This document shows, one piece after another, positions 27,601-35,187 of a stretch of DNA of 64,000 nt (positions within the stretch are counted from its first letter, which is position 1; each line of letters starts with the position of its first letter). Where the stretch lies: positions 1,476,835 through 1,540,834 of the forward strand of contig NZ_MU158689.1 of NCBI RefSeq assembly GCF_015209965.1, in the 5' to 3' direction. Made by a program: the position numbers and the translations under genes. The notes below the pieces were generated by a model. It saw nothing but the letters and a program-made list of their open reading frames with translations, was not told the origin of the DNA and made no database searches. This DNA comes from Sphingobacterium pedocola (GTDB taxonomy: Bacteria > Bacteroidota > Bacteroidia > Sphingobacteriales > Sphingobacteriaceae).

Positions 27601-27791
27601 ATAAGACGTATCCCGTGCTTACGTGTGGCGACATGAGCCCGCACGATCCCCGCCATGCTATTCCGGTCGGTCACTGCCAATGCTTTATATCCAAGCTGTG
27701 CAGCCTGTTCCACCAGTTCCTCCGGATGGGAAGCACCGCGAAGAAAACTGAAATTGGTGGTTACCTGTAACTCTACATATCCAATAGTCAT
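24648..27791 (-). CDS. dnaE2: Error-prone DNA polymerase III alpha-like (ImuC/DnaE2)
   Basis: This 1047-residue polymerase is the catalytic part of the ImuABC mutasome, which copies damaged DNA at the cost of mutations. It has an N-terminal PHP domain (about 5-75, ELQVTTNFSFLRGASHPEELVEQA). The C-family polymerase core includes QGRGSAANSTICYCLGIT and the catalytic PDIDVDFEHERR. A helix-hairpin-helix region and a C-terminal OB fold follow (about 930-1000, VKVCGIITVRQRPGTAKGV). I chose the ATG at 27791 because it overlaps the imuB stop by one base (TGATG) and gives MTIGYVELQVTT; an upstream ATG would only add residues inside imuB. Length fits the family. Confidence 0.95.
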   Translation of the reverse strand: MTIGYVELQVTTNFSFLRGASHPEELVEQAAQLGYKALAVTDRNSMAGIVRAHVATRKHGIRLIPACRLDLLDGPGLLAYPTDLAAYGRLSTLLTTGNLRAEKGKCYLYKADVYAHSQGIKFIALPPDQLTPSFELEPEFVQHIEEYRDALQHQFYLGASRTYRGDDAKKLFRINQLGQRLHTPMVALGDIHYHEPSRRELQDILTCIREKCTIHHAGFRLHPNAERYLKPKEEMERLFRAYPDAITRTTEIADACSFSLDQLKYVYPEELTTDGRTPQEELNQLTWEGAATRFGDHIPSKIKETIEMELDFIARKNYASYFLTVYDYVRFARERGILCQGRGSAANSTICYCLGITSVNPTKINLLFARFMSDARDEPPDIDVDFEHERREEVIQYIYEKYGRDRAAIVATVTQERSKGAIRDVGKAMGLSMDALGRLSNAIGSHWDTTLEMEHFVEQGFNPADPHFRKILELSEQLMGFPRQLGQHTGGFVITQGKLHELCPIIPARMEGRTNLEWNKDDLEALGFLKVDVLGLGMLTCIRKAFDLAKQHYGENFTLANIPQDNTKVYDMISHADTLGVFQIESRAQMSMLPRLRPKEFYDLVIEVAIVRPGPIQGDMVHPYLRRRNEEELVDYPSEEIKHILKRTLGVPLFQEQAMEIAIVAAGFTPAEADELRRSMATFKAKGEVSRFHRKMVDGMVGKGYSEDFANRVFRQLEGFGSYGFPESHAASFALLVYVSSWIKYHYPDIFAASLLNSQPMGFYQPAQLVSDARNHGITVLPIDVNHSHWDNTLEGEFGIKHHALRLGFRQVKGLSEEDVQLLIAHRGAGYRTVEALASIVAIAAMERLADADSFRSLGLDRRQALWEVSALKDRPIALFEGQPSESTKEGQIILPLMTASEHVVQDYATTSLSIKAHPVSFLRPQLDLLHVVPTEKLNLVKNGMPVKVCGIITVRQRPGTAKGVLFVTIEDETGFANLVLWGKVFEKYRREILQSKLFMVDGKIQVEGEVIHVVVTRCYNMNNWLRNLQTHEEETDAVFYKGRNFK

Positions 27792-29293
27792 CACGCAAAA
27801 AATCCATGCAAATACCATTGATGAGAACGGTCATCGCTATAATGCCCTAAGCGGAATAACCAATACCGTCGCCCTTTCTCATCCTCTACATAATAATAAT
27901 CGCGATGTTCTCCCTGATCCATCCACCACTCCCGCTCAATCCGTTCGGGACCATCTGCCTTTTTGATCATATGCGTCTCTCCTTTATACCGGAACAGCAT
28001 CGGAGGATAATCCGGAATAGGCGCCGTTACTTCTATCGGCTGAGGTATAGCAAGCAATTGCGTAGGTCGTGGACGTTCGGTAGGCCAAGAAATGGAAGGT
28101 TGTTCTTCTAGCGATGCAGCCCGTTTCACGCCCCGTTCGGGCCAATGGTGCTCATCGGGCAGATAACGTCGGATCGATTCCTCTCCTATGCGGCCAGCTA
28201 TCCGATCCAGCAGATGGCCAATTTCTACACGATCAAAGGCGTTATCCTTATTCCACAGTCTTTCCTGCTCCACATGCAGTTCCTCCACAACCGGTGCTTC
28301 TAAGACAAAAAGCTCAATCCCTAATCCCGGTGCTATATGAACGATTTTCTCGTTGAATAACCGAAATACATGTTGCCTATCGCGCGAAGGGCGATTGGTT
28401 CCAATGGCAATTTCTTGAACCTTACCATCCATACGGAATGATTTGAAGACCGCTTTCCGCAATCCCTGACCTTCTTTCAACAGCCGATCGGTTAACGTCT
28501 CCAGCAGATGCTCCAAAGCAAGCTCTATTGCTTTTCGGGTGCGCACCGGTTCCATGCAGGGAAGCCGTTCCTGATAGACGACTACCGGACATACCGGTTC
28601 CAGGTATTCCGGACTTGTGCCCAATGCCTGCCCTATACGATCAAGCAACTGTTGCCCGAAACGACGACGTAAGGTCGTCGCAGGTAGGTGTATGAAATCA
28701 CGAATCTTTCTCATCCCCAGCTTGTACATCCGTTGGGTAACAGCATCATCCAATCGTAGTGCTGCCGGTGGCAGGGGCAATAAAGCCGTCAGCAACTCGC
28801 CCTCCACAATGATCTGTCCCTCTTTTCCATAGCGCGAAACAGCCCAGGCTATCCCAGGAGTATCTGCCATCGCAGCACGTACATGATATCCGCCAGCTTT
28901 CATCTTTGTTGTAATTTCGTTTAGATAATCCCCCTCTCCTTTCCAAAGGTGCGTACAGCCATTTACATCCAACAGTAACCCATCTGGTACATCCACACTT
29001 ACTAGGGGTGTATAACGGAGACACCATTCTCCCAAACGGCGGAGCAATTTTTCGGACATAGTGGCATCAAAATCAAACACCGAGAGATTAGGAAAGAGCG
29101 CTTTGGCATCAGCCAACACCATGTTCTCCTTAATTCCTTCCGCCTCCGCTTCCGGGCTTACGGCGCGGATCAGCATTCGACCTTTTTCGGCTATGGTCAG
29201 CACAAAAGGTTCGCCCTGCAACTCAGGCCGACGAATTACCAGTCTATCCGTGAGCAAATACGGAAACCAAATGGCGACATATCTCTTTACCAT
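27791..29293 (-). CDS. imuB: ImuB, catalytically inactive Y-family polymerase-like protein
   Basis: This 500-residue protein is of the Y-family (DinB/UmuC) fold and acts as an adaptor of the translesion mutasome, linking ImuC to the sliding clamp. The N-terminus reads RYVAIWFPYLLTDRL where active polymerases have the metal-binding DMDCFFA, and the second acidic site reads SVDVPDGLLLDVNG rather than the SxDEA pattern. Both changes agree with the non-catalytic role known for ImuB. A helix-hairpin-helix segment and little-finger-like domain follow (to about 340), then a C-terminal tail with the conserved family stretch around PPMLFRYKGETHMI and REWWMDQGEHRDYYYVEDEKGRRYWLFR. It overlaps imuA by 7 bases. 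Confidence 0.92.
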   Translation of the reverse strand: MVKRYVAIWFPYLLTDRLVIRRPELQGEPFVLTIAEKGRMLIRAVSPEAEAEGIKENMVLADAKALFPNLSVFDFDATMSEKLLRRLGEWCLRYTPLVSVDVPDGLLLDVNGCTHLWKGEGDYLNEITTKMKAGGYHVRAAMADTPGIAWAVSRYGKEGQIIVEGELLTALLPLPPAALRLDDAVTQRMYKLGMRKIRDFIHLPATTLRRRFGQQLLDRIGQALGTSPEYLEPVCPVVVYQERLPCMEPVRTRKAIELALEHLLETLTDRLLKEGQGLRKAVFKSFRMDGKVQEIAIGTNRPSRDRQHVFRLFNEKIVHIAPGLGIELFVLEAPVVEELHVEQERLWNKDNAFDRVEIGHLLDRIAGRIGEESIRRYLPDEHHWPERGVKRAASLEEQPSISWPTERPRPTQLLAIPQPIEVTAPIPDYPPMLFRYKGETHMIKKADGPERIEREWWMDQGEHRDYYYVEDEKGRRYWLFRLGHYSDDRSHQWYLHGFFA

Positions 29294-30030
29294 GTTCCTG
29301 TCTGCGTATAAACATCTCCCTTAGTTACCACTTGTGCATCTAGATAATGGAATTGTCCTGCAACCCAACAAATCTGCCAAGTTCCCGGTTTACCATTTCG
29401 GATCTTTTGCAGTTCCACTTGCCATACTGGCCGGCCGATGCCGGGTAGCCCGGTATCGGCACTGCTCGGGAGCGGTCGAATATACCAACGTGACACGCAG
29501 GCCACATTTTCAATCCGTCTGGGGCGATACCGATGTAGAAAACCCGTAACCTGGCTCTGCTCTACCGCAAGCTGCAGCCTTCGGGAAGCTGTCAGGTCCA
29601 TATCCCGGATTTCGCCCACTACCCCCGCTAAAGACGGACATTTTAATGCTTCTTCGATGGCCCATAACGCATCCTTCTCCCGCGACACCTGGATGAATAT
29701 CACCCGATCTGGATCTATACCAAAACCTTTAAGCGATGGCGGATACAGCTTGTTGCCTATACTTACCCATACACAAAGTCCTTTTTGTTTCATCAGCATC
29801 CCCATCAGGCAAGAAATAAATCCGCTGGATGATGCTGCGGCGGCTGCATCACTGCTAATAAATTCATGAATTGCACCTATCGGAAATATTCCTGTAGGAA
29901 AGGATTTATCCATGAGACCAAGATCGGAAAGTGGATTATTGCGGTCACTTGGCACAACGAAACCCTCTGCTGCAACAATCATCCTGCGCAGTTCCTCGAT
30001 TCTCTGCTTTTTATCCAATAAACCTTCCAT
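29287..30030 (-). CDS. imuA: ImuA, RecA/SulA-like mutasome protein
   Basis: The product of 247 residues is the first member of the imuA-imuB-dnaE2 cassette. ImuA proteins resemble RecA and are needed for damage-induced mutagenesis. Recognised parts are EELRRMIVAAEG, the FPIGAIHEFISSD segment, the RecA-like core strands (GLCVWVSIGNKLYPPSLKGFGIDPDRVIFIQV, in sequence) and GVVGEIRDMDLTASRRLQLAVEQS. A Walker A motif is not obvious, as is usual for this group. I set the start at the ATG at 30030; the longer frame to 30087 would run through the operator at 30044-30069 and adds an unlikely N-terminus. The divergent neighbour is an S24-type repressor. Confidence 0.88.
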   Translation of the reverse strand: MEGLLDKKQRIEELRRMIVAAEGFVVPSDRNNPLSDLGLMDKSFPTGIFPIGAIHEFISSDAAAAASSSGFISCLMGMLMKQKGLCVWVSIGNKLYPPSLKGFGIDPDRVIFIQVSREKDALWAIEEALKCPSLAGVVGEIRDMDLTASRRLQLAVEQSQVTGFLHRYRPRRIENVACVSRWYIRPLPSSADTGLPGIGRPVWQVELQKIRNGKPGTWQICWVAGQFHYLDAQVVTKGDVYTQTGTW

Positions 30031-30043
30031 ATCCTCATTTTTT

Positions 30044-30069
30044 GCAAATACGCAAATCTGCGCATTTGC
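30044..30069. promoter_or_regulatory. 26-bp near-perfect palindrome before imuA
   Basis: The arms GCAAATACGCAAA and TCTGCGCATTTGC form a palindrome in which 22 of 26 positions agree with the reverse complement (core GCAAAT-CGCA-TGCG-ATTTGC). It ends 14 bases before the imuA start codon. It is a good candidate operator for damage-dependent repression by the neighbouring S24 regulator or by a LexA-like protein. Confidence 0.65.
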
Positions 30070-30092
30070 ATCTAAGCAAAAATTCATTTACA

Positions 30093-30113
30093 TTTGTCAT
30101 TATAAATGACAAA
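30093..30113. promoter_or_regulatory. 21-bp palindromic operator in the imuA/repressor divergent promoter
   Basis: TTTGTCATT and AATGACAAA are perfect complements around the centre ATA. The site lies between the divergent imuA and XRE/S24 genes, 28 bases before the repressor start codon. This is the position expected for autoregulation. It differs in sequence from the site at 30044-30069, so two proteins may bind this spacer. Confidence 0.7.
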
Positions 30114-30141
30114 ATAACGTCACCAATAATAACAATACATA

Positions 30142-30948
30142 ATGGAAGATGCAAAACTTTTTTTCAACACGAATCTGCGTTTCCTAAGGAATCGGAAAAA
30201 ATTCAGCCAGGAATACCAAGCTCAAGTGCTTGGTTTTACACGCAGTAAGTATACCGCGCTGGAAAACGGAAAGACAGAGAATCCGCCACTTCTAGACCTC
30301 ATAAAGATTTCTGATTTTTTTAAAGTGCCATTGGACAGCCTCCTTAAAGTAGACCTGAGCCATTGGAATGAATTCGACCTGCGTAAAATGGAAACAGGTG
30401 CCAAAGAATATATCTCCGGTAACAATCTCCGGGTACTATCCATCACCGTGACTCCCGACAATAAGGAGAATATGGAGTACGTGCCGGTTAAAGCCAAAGC
30501 AGGGTACGCTGCAGGACATACAGATCCTGATTACCTGGCAACATTACCCAAATTTTCCTTGCCCAATCTCCCCGCAGGAGCGACCTATAGGATGTTTCCT
30601 ACTTCAGGTGATTCCATGCTTCCCATTCCCGAAGGAAGCGATATTGTGGCTTCCTATGTGCAAGATTGGACTACACTCAAAAGCAACAGCCTATGTATTG
30701 TGATTCTAAAAGGGGAACAGGATTTTGTATTTAAACAGGTAAGCCTACTCGAGGATGGAAAAATACGGCTCACCTCATTGAACAGCAACTACCCCCCTTT
30801 TATAGTGCCCGTGGATGAAGTATTGGAGCTGTGGCAGTATGTACGGCATCAGACCGATAGTGTCCCCGAACCAGAAACCGATTTACAGGAAATAAAACAA
30901 CTGTTAATCGATATGCAAAAACATATCGGCAAGTTACCAACGGTTTAA
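30142..30948 (+). CDS. XRE-family repressor with S24 (LexA-like) peptidase domain
   Basis: The 268-residue protein joins an N-terminal helix-turn-helix of the Cro/CI type (about 10-70, LRFLRNRKKFSQEYQAQVLGFTRSKYTALENGKTENP in sequence) to a C-terminal S24 domain (about 125-235). The serine lies in TSGDSMLPIPEG, and a lysine in DFVFKQV fits the catalytic dyad. LexA-like repressors of this kind cleave themselves when RecA is activated by DNA damage, freeing their targets. The gene stands divergent from imuA with two palindromes between them, so it is probably the switch of the mutagenesis cassette. The last 30 residues form a charged helix (TDLQEIKQLLIDMQKHIGKL). Confidence 0.9.
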   Translation: MEDAKLFFNTNLRFLRNRKKFSQEYQAQVLGFTRSKYTALENGKTENPPLLDLIKISDFFKVPLDSLLKVDLSHWNEFDLRKMETGAKEYISGNNLRVLSITVTPDNKENMEYVPVKAKAGYAAGHTDPDYLATLPKFSLPNLPAGATYRMFPTSGDSMLPIPEGSDIVASYVQDWTTLKSNSLCIVILKGEQDFVFKQVSLLEDGKIRLTSLNSNYPPFIVPVDEVLELWQYVRHQTDSVPEPETDLQEIKQLLIDMQKHIGKLPTV

Positions 30949-30994
30949 TTGATTAACTGGATATTCGTACGTTTCGGATCCTCTTCTGGCCGCG

Positions 30995-31957
30995 TTACAT
31001 TTTCAATTCACCGGGAGATACCCCGTAGTATTTCTTAAAGGCGCTACTGAAATTATTCTGATGCCCAAACCCGGTAAGAAGAGAGACCTCATACACGGTA
31101 TTCTGTTTGGTCAGAAGAAGAATACGTGCTTTTTCCATCCGTATTCGCGTGAGGTAATCGTGTATCGTCACGGAGAAATATTCTTTGAAATCCTTACGCA
31201 GCTTGCTTTCGCTCATCATGACAGCAGATGCCAATTCCTTTTGCGTAGGTGGATTTGCAATACGTTGCTCCAGGATCTGTCTTGCCATTTCAAGGCGCTG
31301 TATATCCTCCGCGTTGAATACCTCAGCCGCTGGTGTCCCCTGTTCGTTATATTGTTCAAACTGATACATCAGCAGCTCAACGATGCGTGATTCCGTATGT
31401 AACCGCCGGATCTCCCCTGATTTTTTGGACTCAATCAATTCATGGATCGTATGCTGCATTTCATACGTCGCCATCAGGTCTTCTTCGGCGTAAGACGTAT
31501 AATACCCTTTTTCAATATTTTTTACAAAATCACGGTGTAAAAGCGAATCCCGCTTAATGAGGTTCAAATAATATTCCTTAGAGATCACAGCGATGAAATA
31601 ACTGTACTGTACATCAGTCTTCATCTCATGGGTAGATTTTACGGCAGGAATATATCGGATATTATGGCGGCTCATGCCGTAAGGTAATTTACTATCCGCT
31701 GTCTTGTAAAAGATAAACTGACTGGTAATGGCCTCACCTTCCACCTCGGTATAGATATGTACCGGTTTATCAAAACTCATTTCCGTGTAGAGGATAAAAA
31801 GACCACTGGTAGACAACTGGTAATTCGTCATGGTAATGGGATCCCGTTTAATCTCTATCCTCTTTTCGATCAGCGGCTTATCGGGTATATAGCGATCCGG
31901 TATCTCTTCGATAAAAAGCCATTCATCTAACTCTTCAATTTTACTCTTGATCAACAT
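30995..31957 (-). CDS. AraC-family transcriptional regulator
   Basis: The 320-residue protein ends in a standard AraC/XylS DNA-binding domain (about 218-320) with two helix-turn-helix units: TQKELASAVMMSESKLRKDFKEYF and TVYEVSLLTGFGHQNNFSSAFKKYYGVSPGELK. The N-terminal 210 residues form a ligand-sensing region of the type seen in PchR-like regulators of iron uptake. PchR-like function is inference from overall shape and position. The gene lies just downstream of the hmu importer operon and its fur-like end gene. A Fur-box-like 23-bp palindrome sits 62 bases before its start, so it is likely repressed by iron and may activate heme or siderophore genes. Confidence 0.88.
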   Translation of the reverse strand: MLIKSKIEELDEWLFIEEIPDRYIPDKPLIEKRIEIKRDPITMTNYQLSTSGLFILYTEMSFDKPVHIYTEVEGEAITSQFIFYKTADSKLPYGMSRHNIRYIPAVKSTHEMKTDVQYSYFIAVISKEYYLNLIKRDSLLHRDFVKNIEKGYYTSYAEEDLMATYEMQHTIHELIESKKSGEIRRLHTESRIVELLMYQFEQYNEQGTPAAEVFNAEDIQRLEMARQILEQRIANPPTQKELASAVMMSESKLRKDFKEYFSVTIHDYLTRIRMEKARILLLTKQNTVYEVSLLTGFGHQNNFSSAFKKYYGVSPGELKM

Positions 31958-32018
31958 ATAGCAGAATATTCCAATATTTTCAGGTTAAAGATACATTATT
32001 TTTTGCCAGAAAACGCAG

Positions 32019-32041
32019 TTATTTAAAATCTTTCTAAATAA
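32019..32041. promoter_or_regulatory. Fur-box-like palindrome upstream of the AraC gene
   Basis: A 23-bp site with arms TTATTTAAAAT and TTTCTAAATAA around a central C; 9 of 11 arm pairs are complementary. It shares the pattern TTATTTAGAAT-n-ATTCTAAATAA with sites at 36339, 40756 and 40849. Confidence 0.6.
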
Positions 32042-32062
32042 ACAAACTGTTTAAACGTCATT

Positions 32063-32350
32063 TCAATGTGGCTTAACTGCGATCCGAAAAAATTTCGTTC
32101 GGTCGCTTTCCACTTTCTTTTCAACGATCCCAGCACTTACAAGCAGCCGCAAGGTCTGATAGATACAACTTACGCTTACCGTTCTTTTCATACTGATCCA
32201 GAGGTCTACGGCATCTATCCAATCCTTTTGCTGCAGGATGTGATTCAGAATGATGTGTCTTTTTTTGGAGTACTGTAACTGCTGTTCGGTACAGTAGACC
32301 TGCAATAAACGGTGTATCTCTTCCTGTACAGATATTGTCATACTTTCCAT
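32063..32350 (-). CDS. Fur-like DNA-binding domain protein lacking the metal-binding domain
   Basis: The 95-residue protein matches only the N-terminal winged helix of the Fur family: KKRHIILNHILQQKDWIDAVDLWISMKR, then SVSCIYQTLRLLVSAGIVEKK (Fur proteins read TVYRTLxxLxExGLV here) and a final strand FFRIAVKPH. Fur proteins are usually 130-150 residues with a second domain that binds iron and dimerises; that domain is absent here, and the frame ends in a normal stop. It is the last gene of the hmuT-hmuU-hmuV operon, 12 bases after hmuV. It may be an accessory or antagonistic regulator of the heme locus. An unrelated winged helix remains possible. Confidence 0.65.
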   Translation of the reverse strand: MESMTISVQEEIHRLLQVYCTEQQLQYSKKRHIILNHILQQKDWIDAVDLWISMKRTVSVSCIYQTLRLLVSAGIVEKKVESDRTKFFRIAVKPH

Positions 32351-32362
32351 AATGCATCAGAT

Positions 32363-34102
32363 TTAAATCGAATTCTTTATTTGTTCAGCCTGTGCTTCTA
32401 AAACATAATCCGCGCAGACCGGATGAGCAAGTAATTTCTTTTCTACCCGAAACTGCAGGGCAACCGTATCGTTCACAGCATATAGGCTGAATGTTGCCGC
32501 ATCCGTATCTGTTTCATTTTTTTCCAGCACTATTTTTACCCCTTGCAGCCTATCCAGTGTAATCGTGCAATCGGGATAGATAATCTGGTAGCGCTCGCCC
32601 TGGTCGACCAAAATCATAATCCGGCCTTCATACGCATATACCCCTTCTGCATGGATCATCGAACAGGATGCTGTTGTTTTCTGCGCAAAAGATTGGGCTA
32701 CGATCCCTTTCCACACCGAAAGTGCAATCGACCTGTTGCCGTAAACCGGTAGACTAGGTACCGAAACCGATGAGGACGAATCCGTATTTGTTTGAAGCAT
32801 ATCCTGGTTGAGGGATTTATAGCGTGTACGCAAAGCCTCAAATTCCGCCCTATTACTGCTCCCTTCTATCAAAGCCACCTTATGGAGAAGTGCCCCTTTT
32901 TCGTCAAAAAACTGAAAACTTTGTCCCCATTCGTTACATACGGCAACGCCAACTTTCCATTTCGTGATATCCAGTATCATGCGATAAGCGCCATATTGAA
33001 CAATCCAGGTTCGCTGATTCTGATCGCGTATCGGGAGGCTATACATTCCTTTAAGCTCCATATAACCCACTTTATTATACACGATAGAATATACCGCGCC
33101 CAATTTCACAAATTCCGTGAGCAGTGTACCAAAGTCAGGAATAAGCACGCTGATCTGCTGCGGATAAGCCATTTTGAGCAATTGCAATTCCGATAGTCCC
33201 ATTTCTACTGCCACTTCATCCATCCTATAAAACGGATCTGATTTATAATCCTTTATACAGCCATCGATCAGCTTATCTGCATGTGCGGTATGTGGTAATT
33301 TCGTATTAAACTGATCCGCATCCAAGAACAGTTCTTCCAACTTGACAATAGGCTGTAATGTCTTTGTATCGATCGATACATCCGCCTGAACCGAGAATAC
33401 CGTGTAGATATTCTGCTTCTCCATCACTTCTATCGGTGTACCCTCACACCATTTGCGGCCGTTTTTGAGCATGAGTATACGATCGCTATATAAGGCCGCC
33501 AGGTTGATATCATGCAGCACCACCACGACCATAAGCCCTTTTCTGGATAGGGCTTTCGTGAGGGCAAGTACCTGTTGCTGAAATTGTAAATCCAGTGCGG
33601 ATACCGGTTCATCCAATAAGAGCAGGCTATCCGGATTATCCCAGATCTGCACCAGTACACGCGCCAATTGTACCCGTTGCTGCTCACCGCCCGATAGGCT
33701 AAGGTAAGAACGGTCAGCAAAATTACTTATCCCACACACGTCCATTACTTCGTCTACGATTTCGTGATCGTGAGCCGATGGCACCGAACGGTAATGCGGA
33801 TACCTTCCCATCTGTACAATTTCCCGCACTTTGAAGGCCATGCTCATATTGTTGTGCTGCGCCAACATAGCTCTTTTCTTAGCCAGTTCTATGGGGCTGT
33901 ATTGCTGAAGCGGTTTCCCCATCAAACTCACCTGTCCTTCCGTAGGCACAGTATCGCCGCATAATAAACGCATCAGCGAAGATTTTCCGGCTCCATTAGC
34001 CCCCAGTAATGCCAGCACTTCCCCTTTGCGCAATTGAAAGGAGACGTCTTTAAGCAGCTTCCTGCCCTTTACCTCATAAGTTATTTTTTCGACACGTAGC
34101 AT
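32363..34102 (-). CDS. hmuV: Heme ABC transporter ATPase fused to a HemS-like domain
   Basis: The 579-residue protein is over twice the length of a normal HmuV (about 260). Residues 1-255 are a complete ABC ATPase: Walker A GANGAGKSS (34-42), signature LSGGE (136-140), Walker B LLLLDEP (160-166) and His197. Residues 275-430 match one repeat of the HemS/HmuS heme-utilisation family: AVEMGLSELQLL, KLGAVYSIVYNKVGYMELKG, KWKVGVAV and SFQFFDEKGALLHKVALIEGS. The last 135 residues (445-579) have no recognised domain. HemS-type proteins bind or degrade heme in the cytoplasm, so the fusion would place heme handling at the exit of the importer. This role is inference. It starts 8 bases after hmuU. Confidence 0.9.
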   Translation of the reverse strand: MLRVEKITYEVKGRKLLKDVSFQLRKGEVLALLGANGAGKSSLMRLLCGDTVPTEGQVSLMGKPLQQYSPIELAKKRAMLAQHNNMSMAFKVREIVQMGRYPHYRSVPSAHDHEIVDEVMDVCGISNFADRSYLSLSGGEQQRVQLARVLVQIWDNPDSLLLLDEPVSALDLQFQQQVLALTKALSRKGLMVVVVLHDINLAALYSDRILMLKNGRKWCEGTPIEVMEKQNIYTVFSVQADVSIDTKTLQPIVKLEELFLDADQFNTKLPHTAHADKLIDGCIKDYKSDPFYRMDEVAVEMGLSELQLLKMAYPQQISVLIPDFGTLLTEFVKLGAVYSIVYNKVGYMELKGMYSLPIRDQNQRTWIVQYGAYRMILDITKWKVGVAVCNEWGQSFQFFDEKGALLHKVALIEGSSNRAEFEALRTRYKSLNQDMLQTNTDSSSSVSVPSLPVYGNRSIALSVWKGIVAQSFAQKTTASCSMIHAEGVYAYEGRIMILVDQGERYQIIYPDCTITLDRLQGVKIVLEKNETDTDAATFSLYAVNDTVALQFRVEKKLLAHPVCADYVLEAQAEQIKNSI

Positions 34103-34110
34103 GTGTATTC

Positions 34111-35136
34111 TTATTCTTCCGTTATTAAAATATACAGGAACACCGGTGTACCCAATAGCGCCGTAATCACACCTATCGGCAATTCAATCGGTGCGACCAA
34201 CACACGGGATATGATATCGGCCATTGTGAGTATTAAAGCTCCAAAAACTGCCGAAGCAATCAATACGTACCGGTGCTCTACCCCACCCAATAAACGTACC
34301 GTATGCGGTACGAGCAATCCAACAAAACCGATGATACCCGATACTGCTACCGACGCGCCCACTGCCATCGTGGACAAGATGACCACCCATCGCTTGACCA
34401 GATCGGTGCGCATACCCAATAGATCGGCCTGGGCTTCCCCTAGGGCAAATGCATTCAGCGGTTTACTAAAAAATGGTAAAATGAGCAACGGAATGAGGAT
34501 AAAAGGAAAGATCGCCATCACATTGTCCCAGGTCGCTCCGCCTAGGCTTCCCAACATCCAAAACGTAATGGTCCGCAACTGTTGTTCGTCTGCTATGTAG
34601 GTAATTAATCCGGTCAATGCACCGGCGAAAGCATTGATCGCAATACCTGCTAACAACATCGTCGTTACCCGTGGCCTCCCTCTCTTTTTAGAAAGCTGAT
34701 ACACTAAAAACGAGGTCAGTCCCGCTCCGATAAAAGCCCCAAAAGCCAATAGATAATAACCAAGCAACTGGCTGAGTCCCACAAACAGGATAGCTTCAAA
34801 AGCGATGATCAATACGGCAAATAGGGAAGCTCCTGCTGATATCCCTATTAAGCCAGGTTCGGCCAGCGGGTTGCGGAATATGCCTTGTATAGCCGCACCG
34901 GATATCCCCAGCGCAGCACCGACCAATACCCCCAAAAGCACCCTGGGGAACCGGACGATGTACAATACATCACTATAGGTTTCATCGACCTGTATATCGC
35001 GCAGGAGTCCGACTTTCTGTACCAGTAGTATCAATACATCCCGTACCGGAATCGAAAACGCACCGACTCCCAATGCCACAATTATAGCGACCAGCAACCC
35101 TGCCGTTAATATCCAGACAATGCTATGTTGTTTCAT
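34111..35136 (-). CDS. hmuU: Heme ABC transporter permease (FecCD family)
   Basis: The 341-residue inner membrane protein matches the FecCD/BtuC-like permeases, with about ten membrane helices. Visible marks are VLLGVLVGAALGISGAAIQGIFRNPLAEPGLIGISAGA (in sequence), the GGATWDNV segment, GLLVPHTVRLLGG (the contact with the ATPase), and ELPIGVITALLGTPVFLYIL at the C-terminus. It would form a homodimer that carries heme from the binding protein HmuT into the cytoplasm. It lies 51 bases after hmuT and 8 before hmuV. Family membership is secure; heme rather than siderophore or B12 as cargo rests on the neighbours. Confidence 0.92.
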   Translation of the reverse strand: MKQHSIVWILTAGLLVAIIVALGVGAFSIPVRDVLILLVQKVGLLRDIQVDETYSDVLYIVRFPRVLLGVLVGAALGISGAAIQGIFRNPLAEPGLIGISAGASLFAVLIIAFEAILFVGLSQLLGYYLLAFGAFIGAGLTSFLVYQLSKKRGRPRVTTMLLAGIAINAFAGALTGLITYIADEQQLRTITFWMLGSLGGATWDNVMAIFPFILIPLLILPFFSKPLNAFALGEAQADLLGMRTDLVKRWVVILSTMAVGASVAVSGIIGFVGLLVPHTVRLLGGVEHRYVLIASAVFGALILTMADIISRVLVAPIELPIGVITALLGTPVFLYILITEE

Positions 35137-35187
35137 TTAATTTATATCTTATTTAAAGGCTGATTCGCGTATTTGCAGATTTGCTGT

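Noticed and set aside
29438-29869. A 143-residue plus-strand frame inside imuA
   Set aside because: It lies fully opposite the conserved ImuA sequence and has the composition of an antisense frame.
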